Shown here: in pieces, positions 15,891 to 28,212 of the stretch | Position numbering within the stretch: the first letter of the stretch is position 1 | Layout: each line of letters begins with the position of its first letter | Source: Gammaproteobacteria bacterium | GTDB lineage: Bacteria; Pseudomonadota; Gammaproteobacteria; Eutrophobiales; Eutrophobiaceae | DNA length: 33,592 nt | Direction: 5' to 3' | Assembly: GCA_026709915.1 (NCBI GenBank) | Contig: JAPORZ010000030.1 | Coordinates: 1 to 33,592, forward strand | The notes under the pieces: model-generated | The model's database searches: none | What the model saw: the letters and a program-made list of their open reading frames with translations, nothing else | Told to the model about the DNA's origin: nothing | Position numbers and translations under genes: made by a program

Positions 15891-16756
15891 GTGCCCGGTG
15901 TACAGTGGGTTCCCGGCACGGGTGGAACCTGGTTTGCGCACACACACGGAATTTGCTGCCGGCCCCTGTTATGGGAACCTCTAAAAATGCCCCCCATGGC
16001 ATTTTTAGAGGTGGCCTTATCCTGCTGTTACTGCTGGTTGCCGGCCCTGGCTGGACAGCCGGCGGCGGCGATTACCTGATGCATGCTGAGGTTGACCTGT
16101 CTGACCGCAAATCATTGCAACGCGGCGCCCGTACCTTTGTGAACTACTGCCTGAGTTGCCATTCTGCTGCGTTAATGCGCTACAACCGCCTGGGTCGGGA
16201 TCTGAACATCAGCGAAAATGTGCTCAAGGAGAATTTCATGTTCGGCACGGACAAGACGGGCGACACCATGACCGTTGCCCTGAACAGGATGGAGGCGGAA
16301 CAATACTTCGGCATCGTCCCGCCCGACCTGTCGGTGACTGCCCGTTCCCGCGGCGCAAACTGGTTATACACTTACCTGCTGACGTTCTATCGGGATACAT
16401 CCCGCCCCACCGGCGTCAACAATCTGGCTTTCCCCGACACCGCCATGCCGCATGTGTTGTGGGAGTTGCAGGGCTGGCAGGAACCCGTTTACAGAGAGGA
16501 AATTCGCAAAGACGGCAAGGTCACCCGGGTCATCGACCACCTTGAAGTCGTCACCAAACCACAGCAAAAACCGGCCCCCTACCAGGATGAACCCTACGAG
16601 GAAACCGTGCGCGACCTGGTCAACTTCATGGTTTATCTGGGTGAGCCCATCAAGCTCAAACGCAATACCATCGGCGCCTGGGTCATCGTTTACCTGCTGA
16701 TATTGCTGGTGATCGTCTATCTGCTCAAGCGCGAGTACTGGCGGGACGTGAAATGA
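15887..16756 (+). CDS. petC: Ubiquinol-cytochrome c reductase, cytochrome c1 subunit
   Basis: Cytochrome c1 accepts the electron from the Rieske protein and hands it to a soluble cytochrome c. The haem site CLSCH is at residues 88-92 of this reading. MPHVLWELQG is the region of the distal ligand, and one C-terminal helix (IGAWVIVYLLILLVIVYLL) anchors the protein with a basic KREYWRDVK tail. Two starts compete. ATG at 15887 overlaps the petB stop and has GGAG upstream, but puts about 45 residues before the signal helix. ATG at 15971 gives a normal signal peptide beginning MGTSKNA, yet has no ribosome site and lies in a palindromic repeat copy. I give the coupled start. The sspA ATG overlaps the stop by 4 bases. 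Confidence 0.93.
   Translation: MSARCTVGSRHGWNLVCAHTRNLLPAPVMGTSKNAPHGIFRGGLILLLLLVAGPGWTAGGGDYLMHAEVDLSDRKSLQRGARTFVNYCLSCHSAALMRYNRLGRDLNISENVLKENFMFGTDKTGDTMTVALNRMEAEQYFGIVPPDLSVTARSRGANWLYTYLLTFYRDTSRPTGVNNLAFPDTAMPHVLWELQGWQEPVYREEIRKDGKVTRVIDHLEVVTKPQQKPAPYQDEPYEETVRDLVNFMVYLGEPIKLKRNTIGAWVIVYLLILLVIVYLLKREYWRDVK
15971..16019. repeat. Palindromic repeat copy inside the petC signal-peptide region
   Basis: ACCTCTAAAAATGCC (15977-15991) and GGCATTTTTAGAGGT (15998-16012) form a perfect 15-bp stem around a 6-base loop. The copy corresponds to hairpin H5 of the long elements plus the GGCCTTA right end. It is in frame with petC and encodes MGTSKNAPHGIFRGG, the basic n-region before the hydrophobic core. 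Confidence 0.85.
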
Positions 16757-17391
16757 CGACCTTGCTCAACGGCGGGCCGATAGTCGTACTGTATTCGGAC
16801 CGGGCCGGCCTGTACAGCCACTGCATTCGCCTGACGCTGGCGGAGAAAGACGTAGAAACCGACATCCGGTACGTCGATGAAGGCGCCGTCCCGGAACATC
16901 TGGCAGAAATGAACCCTTATGCCACCACGCCTACCCTGGTGGATCGCGATCTGGCTCTGTACGACACCCAAATCATACTGGAATACTTAGATGAGCGTTT
17001 CCCGCATCCGCCGTTGATGCCGGTTGACCCCATGTCCAAGGCCATGAACAGGCAATTGCGCTACCGTATCGCGCGCGACCTGTATGAACCGGCCGAGGCC
17101 CTGGGCGGTGACAATGAAATCGCCGCAGCCAGCGCCAGGAAAAACCTGCGTGTCAGGCTGACGGAACTCGAACCGGTGTTCGCCAATATGCCTTATTTTA
17201 TGTCGGAAGAATTTACCCTGGTGGACTGCTGCATGGCGCCATTGCTATGGCGTTTGGAGGCGTTCAATATCAAACTACCCGCTGAGGCCCGCGGCCTGCG
17301 TAAGTACACGCGCGCATTGCTCAAACGCAGGGCCTTCCGCGTCAGCCTGACTGACCTGGAACGCGCCCTGAGGCAGAACCCGACGGCCTGA
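16753..17391 (+). CDS. sspA: Stringent starvation protein A homologue (glutathione-transferase fold)
   Basis: A 212-residue protein with an N-terminal thioredoxin-like domain (VVLYSDRAGLYSHCIRLTLAEKDV, NPYATTPTLVDRDLALYDTQIILEYLDERFPHPPLMP) and a helical C-terminal domain (about residues 90-205). SspA binds RNA polymerase and helps cells in stationary phase and acid stress; it is not an active transferase. The PHPPLMPVDP segment is the surface typical of SspA. Placement after the bc1 genes is common in gamma- and betaproteobacteria. sspB, its frequent partner, does not follow here. The start overlaps the petC stop (ATGA), so it is probably part of the pet operon. Confidence 0.93.
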   Translation: MTTLLNGGPIVVLYSDRAGLYSHCIRLTLAEKDVETDIRYVDEGAVPEHLAEMNPYATTPTLVDRDLALYDTQIILEYLDERFPHPPLMPVDPMSKAMNRQLRYRIARDLYEPAEALGGDNEIAAASARKNLRVRLTELEPVFANMPYFMSEEFTLVDCCMAPLLWRLEAFNIKLPAEARGLRKYTRALLKRRAFRVSLTDLERALRQNPTA

Positions 17392-17419
17392 TTGGGAAGG
17401 GATGGAACTGCTTCAGGCG

Positions 17420-17483
17420 TCGTTCCGGGCTTGACCCGGAATCCAGTAAAAAGCCGTCCCGGAGGGACACTTCATAAGGTGTG
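17420..17483 (+). repeat. Dispersed hairpin repeat, second family, copy 2
   Basis: TTCCGGG-CTTGA-CCCGGAA (17423-17441) is followed by TCCAGTA and GTCCC-GGA-GGGAC (17456-17468), then ACACTTCATAAGGTGT. Order and spacing match the copy at 10436-10500, with stem bases changed in pairs. It occupies most of the 118-base gap between sspA and dolP, which otherwise shows nothing. Confidence 0.65.
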
Positions 17484-17509
17484 GAAAGAGTGCCGGGTCA
17501 GGAGTTAGA

Positions 17510-19080
<1,571 letters not shown>

Positions 19081-19091
<11 letters not shown>

Positions 19092-20664
19092 CCAACAGCT
19101 CCGGCCGACCGTTGACGATTTTACCCCAGGGCAGTGTTCTGGTGATGGCGCCGTCTGCCGACATACTGAGCCGGCCGGTGGCGCCGTTGAAACTGGCCTC
19201 GTCCTCGTAGGCAAGGCGCGGCAGCTGCGGGATCAGATTGAACGCGTCCGCGCCGAACGCGTACAGGCGCTGATATGCGGATGCGGCAGCCCGGAAATTG
19301 TCGTTGACCAGAGATTTGACGGAGGGCGTCCCGGTAGCCGGCGTTAAAATCCAGGGTAAATCGGGGAATACCACGCCATCCATATCCGCGTCGGCTTGCG
19401 GGTTTACATTGCCGCTAAAAATATGCGAGGTGGCATACACGGGGATGTGTGCGGCTTCATAAAAGCGTAACTGCGGGACAATCTGGCGCGCGTCCACAGG
19501 AAACGCAGCTATGAAGATCACGTTGGCGTCCTGGCGCCGGCGTGCGCGGGACTCCAGCCTCTGGCCCAACAACTGCCGTAGCGCCTGTATCCGGGCCTCG
19601 CTGGCATCGACATTCAGCGCCTGCTTTACCGGCCCGGCATAGTCATTGTGCTGAGGATTATACCTGACGGTTTCAAGCAGAACGCCGCCGGCCGCAGTCC
19701 AGCCTGCCCGGAATGCGCCGGACAGACGCCGACCCCAGGAGTCATCCGGAACAATTACCAGCGCCTTGTCGTAGCCGTCCGCGTAAGCTCGTTGCGCCAC
19801 CTGGCGCGCTTCGTCTTCCGGTGACAGGCTGAATTGCATCAGCGGCGGGAGCAGCTCATCCGGCGTGCGCCGCGCCGCTTCCGGCACGGCCTCAATCCGG
19901 TTCAGAGCAAGCGTCGGCGCCGTCAGGCGCGTTGTTGCAGACAGCCTGGTCAACGCCTGTTTGTCCAGCGGCCCGACAATAAAATCCGCGCCTTCGGCCA
20001 GCGCTTGCGTGTAGGTCTGCTCAATATTCAGTGAGTTGGCCTCATAGACCCGGAGTGGTGGCCGGTAGCGGCCGGAATTGTACCAGGCGGTCATAAAACC
20101 GTCCCGGACCGCAGTCGCCGCCTCCCGCAGCGCGCCGCGCAAGGGTAGCAGCAGGGCTATCTGTTGTGGCCGCGTATTGATGCGCCGCCCGGTCTCGCGT
20201 AGTTGCCCGACGATGGTGAAGTTGGCAGGGTGCGCCGGGTAGTTCTGTTGCCAGGACGTCAGCGCTCGTTGCAGCACATTAAGATCGGTGAGCAGGGTGC
20301 GCTTGATAAGGGCAAGCTCGACCCATCCGGACAAGGCGCGCGGTTCGGCCTGGTAGCGCGCGCGCAGGGCCTCCTTGTTGACCCGGTTCAGGTTCTCCCA
20401 GATTTTGGTCGAATTGACCTTGATCGCAGCGCTCTCATCGAGGTATTTGTGATAGCTCAAGCGCGCCTGCGCGGCGTTGAGGAAATCCTGCTGTTGTTCA
20501 TGTTCCAACGCCTGCGCCAGATATTGTTGCGCCTGCCGGCGCCGGTCGTCTTGCGGCTGGCTGCCGGTCAGCTCAGCCGGGACCGGCTGCGGGGACTTTC
20601 TGATATCAAGCGTGCAGCCTTGCAGCAACGCGGCTATAAGTAGAACTTGGAGAAACACGGGCAT
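19081..20664 (-). CDS. lpoA: Penicillin-binding protein activator LpoA
   Basis: An outer-membrane lipoprotein that reaches through the periplasm and activates PBP1A in cell-wall synthesis. The 527-residue protein begins with a short lipoprotein signal (MPVFLQVLLIAALLQGC). A helical TPR-like N-terminal domain follows (about residues 30-170), then a type I periplasmic-binding fold starting at IALLLPLRGALREAATAVRDGF, with VGPLDKQALTRL and ALVIVPDDSWGRRL as typical strands. It is somewhat shorter than enterobacterial LpoA. It is divergent from rsmI with 42 bases between start codons, as in many gammaproteobacteria. Confidence 0.93.
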
Positions 20665-20706
20665 GGCCGTATTCTATAGTCTCCAGAAAATTAAATCTTG
20701 CGCAAA

Positions 20707-21564
20707 ATGGCAAAGCATACCGCCGGCGCTCCCGGCGCCTTGTATATCGTGGCAACACCGATCGGCAATCTTGAGGATTTGAGTCCGCGCGCGCAGAGAA
20801 TCCTGGCGAGTGTTGACCTGATTCTGGCGGAAGACACGCGCCACAGCGCCAGATTGTTGCGTGCGTTTGATATCCGTACCAGGACGCTGGCATTCCATGA
20901 GCACAACGAGGCGCGCCTGACCCCGCGCATTGTGGAACGCTTGCTCAATGGCGAGAGCATGGCCCTGATTGCCGATGCCGGTACGCCGTTAATCAGCGAC
21001 CCCGGCTTCAAACTGGTGCGAGCGACCCAGGCACGGGACCTTACGGTAACGCCGGCGCCGGGGCCCAGTGCGCTGGTTGCAGCCCTGTCCTGCGCCGGGA
21101 TCTCCCCGGGGAAATTCCTGTTTGAAGGTTTTATGCCGCCCCGCGAGCAAGCCCGGCGCCGGCGGCTGTCAGAGCTGACCGGCGTTGCCCAAACCCTGGT
21201 TTTTTATGAAGCCCCACACCGGATCAAGGCCTTTATGGCTGATGCCGCGTCGACCCTTGGCGCCGAGCGGGAAGCCTGCATCGCCCGGGAGCTGACCAAA
21301 ACGTTCGAAACCATACGCCGGGGAACGCTGGGCGGGTTACGCAACTGGCTGGAACAGGACCCGGAGCAGAGCCGGGGCGAGTTTGTGGTGATCATCGCCG
21401 GCGCCGCGCCGCAAAGTGCAGACCGGGCCGAGCTGGTCAGGCTGTTGCAAGTCCTGCTCGCATCTTTGAGCTTGAAACAGGCGGTGCGCATCGCCACCGA
21501 GCTCAGCGGCGCTGGCAGGAACGAGGTGTACGACCTGGCTGTTGAACTGATTGGTGAGAAATAG
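20707..21564 (+). CDS. rsmI: 16S rRNA (cytidine-1402-2'-O)-methyltransferase RsmI
   Basis: A 285-residue SAM-dependent methyltransferase of the tetrapyrrole-methylase fold that modifies C1402 in the ribosomal decoding site. Signatures: GALYIVATPIGNLEDLSPRA, AEDTRHSARLL, IADAGTPLISDPGF and FYEAPHRI. I start at ATG 20707 rather than TTG 20698. The stop codon TAG lies at the edge of a partial palindromic repeat (AATAGAGGTGGCCTA), so the original end of the protein may have been altered. It converges with gcvP, 17 bases apart. Confidence 0.95.
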   Translation: MAKHTAGAPGALYIVATPIGNLEDLSPRAQRILASVDLILAEDTRHSARLLRAFDIRTRTLAFHEHNEARLTPRIVERLLNGESMALIADAGTPLISDPGFKLVRATQARDLTVTPAPGPSALVAALSCAGISPGKFLFEGFMPPREQARRRRLSELTGVAQTLVFYEAPHRIKAFMADAASTLGAEREACIARELTKTFETIRRGTLGGLRNWLEQDPEQSRGEFVVIIAGAAPQSADRAELVRLLQVLLASLSLKQAVRIATELSGAGRNEVYDLAVELIGEK

Positions 21565-21574
21565 AGGTGGCCTA
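21560..21574. repeat. Remnant of the palindromic repeat at the rsmI stop codon
   Basis: AATAGAGGTGGCCTA matches the right end TTTAGAGGTGGCCTTA of the copies at 15998-16019 and 28011-28026 with two or three changes. The TAG inside it is the rsmI stop. It is short enough to need comparison with other genomes. Confidence 0.4.
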
Positions 21575-21581
21575 CTGCCTT

Positions 21582-24473
<2,892 letters not shown>

Positions 24474-24522
24474 TTTCTGTCTGATCCTTGTGAGGTCGGG
24501 AGGTGTCTGTTCCCGGGTCAGG

Positions 24523-25614
24523 TTATGGTCGATAATACCGGTGTTTGATAAAAGGCAGTTGCGCGCTGCGGATAACGTGTGTACGCCCGCGAATTGCCAC
24601 TTGCAGCGCCGTTCCCGGTTCAGCGTATTCCCGCGCCACGTATCCCATGGCTACCGGCGCGCCGACACTGGGCCCAAAACCGCCGCTGGTTATCCTGCCC
24701 ACTGCCTGCTGTTGCTCATTGAGTATGACCGCGCCCTCCCGTACCGGGACCTTGCCTTCGACCCGGAAGCCGCAGCGCAAGTCCCGGGGCGTGGTCTTGA
24801 GGATTTTCTCGGCGCCGGGAAACCGTGCCGGCTCTGAGCCGTCCCGGTATTTTTTCGCGATCACCCAGGTCAGACCTGCTGCTACCGGGGATGTTGCCTC
24901 ATCAATATCGTGGCCGTACAAACACAATCCCGCTTCCAACCGTAGTGAATCCCGGGCGCCCAGTCCGATCAAAGCCACTTCCTCGCGCTGCAACAGGGTT
25001 TGTGCGAATTGCGCGGCGCGGTCATTGGGGAGGGAAATCTCGAAACCGTCCTCGCCGGTGTAGCCGCAACGGCTGATACAGGCGCCCCCCCCGTCAAAGC
25101 TGGTTTCCAGCGCGCTCAGAAACGGCATGGTTGTGCACTGTGGGAACAGGTCGGCCAGTACTGCCGCCGCCCGTGGCCCCTGTAATGCCAACAGCGCCCG
25201 GTCGTGCAGCAGCTCCACCTCGTAGCCCGCTCCCAGCGCCTGCCAGAGATAAGCATGGTCGGTGTCCCGGCGGGCGGCGTTCACGACCAGCAACAGCCCG
25301 TCCGCGGTGCGGGTCAACATCAGGTCGTCGATAATGCCGCCTTGTTCGTTGGTGAGCAGCGTGTAGCATTGCCGGTAGGGTTTGAGCGCGCGGACATCGC
25401 CGGTGAGCGCCCGCTCCAGCGCCTGCGCCACGTTATTCCCCGACACGCGTAACTGCCCCATGTGGGACACATCGAACAGGCCGGCGCCGCTGCGGGTATG
25501 CAGATGCTCCGCCATGATGCCGCGCCGGTATTGCAACGGCATGGTATAACCGGCAAAGTCCGTGAAGCGGGCGCCGTGCTGCCGGTGCAGGTCATATAAA
25601 GGTGTTTTATTCAT
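24523..25614 (-). CDS. gcvT: Glycine cleavage system aminomethyltransferase, T protein
   Basis: This 363-residue protein transfers the methylene group from aminomethyl-GcvH to tetrahydrofolate and releases ammonia. Typical segments: TPLYDLHRQHGARFTDFAGYTMPLQY at the N-terminus, GLFDVSHMGQLRVSG, the folate region GYTGEDGFEISLP and LRLEAGLCLYGHDID, and the C-terminal VGRITSGGFGPSVGAPVAMGYV. It is first in a two-gene gcvT-gcvP unit. Its start lies 54 bases from rnpB on the other strand, with no room for the glycine riboswitch that controls many gcv operons. Confidence 0.96.
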   Translation of the reverse strand: MNKTPLYDLHRQHGARFTDFAGYTMPLQYRRGIMAEHLHTRSGAGLFDVSHMGQLRVSGNNVAQALERALTGDVRALKPYRQCYTLLTNEQGGIIDDLMLTRTADGLLLVVNAARRDTDHAYLWQALGAGYEVELLHDRALLALQGPRAAAVLADLFPQCTTMPFLSALETSFDGGGACISRCGYTGEDGFEISLPNDRAAQFAQTLLQREEVALIGLGARDSLRLEAGLCLYGHDIDEATSPVAAGLTWVIAKKYRDGSEPARFPGAEKILKTTPRDLRCGFRVEGKVPVREGAVILNEQQQAVGRITSGGFGPSVGAPVAMGYVAREYAEPGTALQVAIRGRTHVIRSAQLPFIKHRYYRP

Positions 25615-25632
25615 CGCTTACTGCAAAAGTAT

Positions 25633-25662
25633 CTGGCATGACGCCCATCTGTGGACTATTAT
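25633..25662 (+). promoter_or_regulatory. Candidate rnpB promoter
   Basis: CTGGCA (25633-25638), an 18-base spacer and TATTAT (25657-25662) lie 6 bases before the predicted 5' end of RNase P RNA. Confidence 0.45.
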
Positions 25663-25668
25663 ATACCG

Positions 25669-26011
25669 GGGAGTCAGCCAGGCAATCGCTGTCGCACCGG
25701 TTGCGGCAGAGGAAAGTCCGGGCTCCACAGGGCAGGGCGCCAGGTAACCCCTGGGCGGCGCGAGCCGACGGCAAGTGCAACAGAAAATATACCGCCGGAC
25801 ATCTGTCCGGTAAGGGTGAAATGGTGCGGTAAGAGCGCACCGCGTGGCTGGCAACAGACACGGCAGGGTAAACCCCGCCTGGAGCAAGGCCAAATAAGGG
25901 GGCGATAATGTGGCCCGCATTGTTCCCGGGTAGGCTGCTAGAGGTGTACGGCGACGTACATCCCAGATGAATGATTGTCCAGGACAGAACCCGGCTTACC
26001 GGCTGACTCCC
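25669..26011 (+). ncRNA. rnpB: RNase P RNA, bacterial type A
   Basis: The catalytic RNA that trims the 5' leader of tRNA precursors. The ends pair as GGGAGTCAGCC (25669-25679) with GGCTGACTCCC (26001-26011), helix P1. Universal core segments are present: GAGGAAAGTCCGGGCTC, AGGGTGAAA followed by GCGGTAAGAGCGCACCG, GGCAACAGAC, GGAGCAAGGCCAAATA, GGGTAGGCTGCT, AGATGAATGATTGTCC and ACAGAACCCGGCTTA. Length near 343 fits type A RNA of proteobacteria. Ends are given to the limits of P1; a few flanking bases may belong. Confidence 0.97.
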
Positions 26012-26035
26012 TGTCTCTAAGGACCCCTTGGTACA

Positions 26036-27415
26036 TTGCGTAAATTAACAACCGGCTCCATCATGCTCTACGCCGCCCCGCTGGCGGCGGTATTGCTGTT
26101 TCTGTTATTGCGCCATGCGGGTGTTGAGTACGTTATTGCCGCTACCGCGGCGATCACCTTGCTCACCGCGACCTGGTGGGTGACGGAAACCATCCCGATA
26201 CCGGCGACCTCGCTGATTCCGTTTTTTGCGTTCCCGCTGGCCAATGTCCTCACCCACAGGGAGGCTGCCGCCGGCCTGGGCAGCCCGGTCATCCTGCTGT
26301 TGATGGGTGGGTTCATGCTGGCGCGGTCGCTGGAACGAGCCGGCGTGCACAAACGCTTCGCCCTGGCCATTCTGCATGCGGTAGGCGGCAGTGGCAAACG
26401 CATCGTGTTTGCCTTCATGCTCACTGCCGCGTTGTTGTCCATGTGGATCAGCAATACGGCCACCACCTTGATTCTCATACCGATTGCACTGGCAGTGCTG
26501 AAACAGGTGGAGGACAAGACGTTGGCAATTGCCGTGGTGCTGGGGCTCGCCCATGCCTCCTCGCTGGGCGGCGTGGCAACCCTGATCGGCACGCCACCCA
26601 ACATCATTTTCGCGGGCGTCTATACCGAGTTCACCGGCCTGGAATACTCGTTCCTGGACTGGATGAAGATCGGCTTGCCGGTAGTCCTGTGCGGCCTGCC
26701 GTTAATGGCGCTGTGGCTGACCCGCAACGTCACCTGGAAGGAAACGCTGGACCTGCCCGCAGCCGCCCCCTGGCAGGTGAACGAAGTGCGCGTGCTGGCC
26801 GTATTCGGCATTACCATCGTACTGTGGATCACGCGCGCCGAACCGCTGGGCGGCTGGTCGGGATTGCTGGGCACCCCGCATGTGGGCGATGCCACCGTGG
26901 CGCTGGCCGCGGTGACAGCCATGTTTATCCTGCCGTCCGGCAAGGGCGATAACCTGCTCGACTGGAAAACGGCCGTGGACATCCCCTGGGGCATGCTGCT
27001 GTTGTTCGCCAGTGGCATCACTATCGCCAAGGCGTTTGCTTCCAGTGGTCTGGCGGAATTGATCGCGCAACAACTGGTGGTGCTGGCAGGCTTCCCCTTG
27101 CCGCTGCTGCTGTTGTGCATCTGTCTGGGCGTGACCTTCCTGACGGAAATTACCTCGAACACCGCCACCACCACCTTGCTCATGCCTATCCTCGCAGCCA
27201 CCGCGCTGGCCGTGGGGGTCAGTCCGGAACTGATGATGATACCCGCCGCAATGTCAGCTTCCTGCGCCTTCATGCTGCCGGTTGCCACCGTGCCCAACGC
27301 CATCGTATTCGGCACCGGTCACGTCACCATCCGGGAAATGGTACGGGGCGGCTTTGTGCTGAATCTGATCCTGGCGGTGGTGATAACGGTGGTGTGTTAT
27401 CTGGCTTTGGTTTGA
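26036..27415 (+). CDS. SLC13/DASS-family sodium:dicarboxylate or anion symporter
   Basis: A 459-residue transporter with about eleven membrane helices. The two SNT signatures of the family, which form sodium and substrate sites, are present as WISNTATTLILIPIAL and TSNTATTTLLMPILAA. TWWVTETIPIPATSLIPFFAFPL is the typical first hairpin region. Substrates in this family include succinate, malate, citrate and sulfate; sequence alone does not choose. The start is uncertain: TTG at 26036 adds a basic leader (MRKLTTGS) and has AAGGA 12 bases upstream, while ATG at 26063 starts at the first helix without a clear ribosome site. It follows rnpB by 24 bases and may share its transcript. Confidence 0.9.
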   Translation: MRKLTTGSIMLYAAPLAAVLLFLLLRHAGVEYVIAATAAITLLTATWWVTETIPIPATSLIPFFAFPLANVLTHREAAAGLGSPVILLLMGGFMLARSLERAGVHKRFALAILHAVGGSGKRIVFAFMLTAALLSMWISNTATTLILIPIALAVLKQVEDKTLAIAVVLGLAHASSLGGVATLIGTPPNIIFAGVYTEFTGLEYSFLDWMKIGLPVVLCGLPLMALWLTRNVTWKETLDLPAAAPWQVNEVRVLAVFGITIVLWITRAEPLGGWSGLLGTPHVGDATVALAAVTAMFILPSGKGDNLLDWKTAVDIPWGMLLLFASGITIAKAFASSGLAELIAQQLVVLAGFPLPLLLLCICLGVTFLTEITSNTATTTLLMPILAATALAVGVSPELMMIPAAMSASCAFMLPVATVPNAIVFGTGHVTIREMVRGGFVLNLILAVVITVVCYLALV

Positions 27416-27423
27416 GGAGTTAC

Positions 27424-27436
27424 GGGCACCTCTTTA
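27424..27436. repeat. Remnant of the palindromic repeat at the cytochrome b561 stop codon
   Basis: GGGCACCTCTTTA resembles the left arm GGGCACCTCTAAA seen at 48-58 and 8120-8132. On the minus strand the b561 stop TAA is directly followed by AGAGGTGCCC. The fragment also separates the convergent transporter gene. Confidence 0.4.
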
Positions 27437-27979
27437 TTTCCATAACATCCGTCGCAGCGTCTCATCCCTGTTAATGAAGTGGTGTTTCAGCGCCGCGCCG
27501 GCATGGCCGCTGACCAGGAGCAAGGTGGCGTAGGCCAGGTAGAAATGGATGTCGATGGCAAGTTCTCTCAACGTCTCATCCACATCCACAATGGCGGGGA
27601 TGGCAAACCAGTTGAACAGTTGAATGGGCTTGCCGGCGGAGGTGGAAATGAGGTAGCCGGTGATGGGGATGAGCGCCAGCATGCCCCATAACAGGTAGTG
27701 CATCACCTTTGCTGCGGTTTTTTCCCAGGGTTGCAGATGCGCCAGTGACCCCGGCGCCGGCGTATAAACCTGCCAGCCGAGCTTGACCGCAGCCAGGGCC
27801 AGTACCAGGATGCCCAGTGACTTGTGGTAATGCAGCGACGCGTTGTACCACTTGTCATAGTAGGTCAGGTCCACCATGTACCAGCCCAGCCAGATCAAGC
27901 CGAGCATAAGCAGCGCCAGCGTCCAGTGCAGCAACTTGCTGAACAGGCCAAACCGCAGTCGGGTATTGGTAATCAGCAT
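27434..27979 (-). CDS. Cytochrome b561 family protein
   Basis: A 181-residue di-haem membrane protein with four helices. Haem-ligand histidines fit KLLHWTLALLMLGLIWLGWYMVD (helix 1), SLHYHKSLGILVLALAAVKLGW (helix 2), VMHYLLWGMLALIPITGYLIS (helix 3) and HFYLAYATLLLVSGHAGAALKHHF (helix 4). Such proteins oxidise quinol or handle superoxide in the inner membrane. Partnership with a YceI gene, found here upstream on the same strand, is common. AAGGG lies 10 bases before ATG. A short repeat hairpin and the long structured repeat fill the gap to yceI. Confidence 0.93.
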   Translation of the reverse strand: MLITNTRLRFGLFSKLLHWTLALLMLGLIWLGWYMVDLTYYDKWYNASLHYHKSLGILVLALAAVKLGWQVYTPAPGSLAHLQPWEKTAAKVMHYLLWGMLALIPITGYLISTSAGKPIQLFNWFAIPAIVDVDETLRELAIDIHFYLAYATLLLVSGHAGAALKHHFINRDETLRRMLWK

Positions 27980-27991
27980 GACTCAGCCCTT

Positions 27992-28026
27992 TTAAGGCCA
28001 CCTCTAATTTTTAGAGGTGGCCTTAA
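27992..28026. repeat. Minimal palindromic repeat unit, 35 bp
   Basis: TTAAGGCCACCTCTAA (27992-28007), TTT, then TTAGAGGTGGCCTTAA (28011-28026) is a perfect 16-bp stem ending in TTAA on both sides. It abuts the long element, sharing the right TTAA, and looks like the terminal repeat of the family without its interior. Confidence 0.85.
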
Positions 28027-28194
28027 GGTAACCTCTAAAAATGCCCTCCGTGGCATTTTTAGACACGGAAATGAAAAAGTGTGATTTTTCATTTCCTTCA
28101 TTTTCAAGCACTTACGTGCTTAAAAATGGCAGCACATCCCTGTGCTGCACGGTCACCTCTAATTAATAGAGGTGACCTTTAGAGGTTACCTTAA
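28023..28194 (-). repeat. Long structured repeat, copy 2, with 17-bp terminal inverted repeats
   Basis: Perfect inverted ends TTAAGGTAACCTCTAAA (28023-28039) and TTTAGAGGTTACCTTAA (28178-28194) bound 172 bases. Read on the minus strand the hairpins occur in the same order as in copy 1: H1 28177-28151, H2 28148-28129 (GGGA loop), H3 28128-28099 (GTAA loop), H4 28096-28067, H5 from about 28063 to 28034. Between copies, six stem pairs change on both sides. It sits between yceI and cytochrome b561 and is read in the same sense as both genes. Confidence 0.88.
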
Positions 28195-28212
28195 CCGAAC
28201 CCTGCCCAGCCG

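Noticed and set aside
14586-15947. Open frame of 453 codons on the minus strand
   Set aside because: It lies opposite petB, has a low-complexity H/Q/R-rich translation and matches no family; it is a GC-rich antisense shadow.
26012-26035. Terminator after rnpB
   Set aside because: Only AAGG-ACC-CCTT can pair and no T run follows; too weak to call.
28030-28084. Small protein encoded by the long repeat (VTSKNALRGIF)
   Set aside because: It echoes MGTSKNA because the DNA is the same repeat, but there is no start codon or ribosome site for it.
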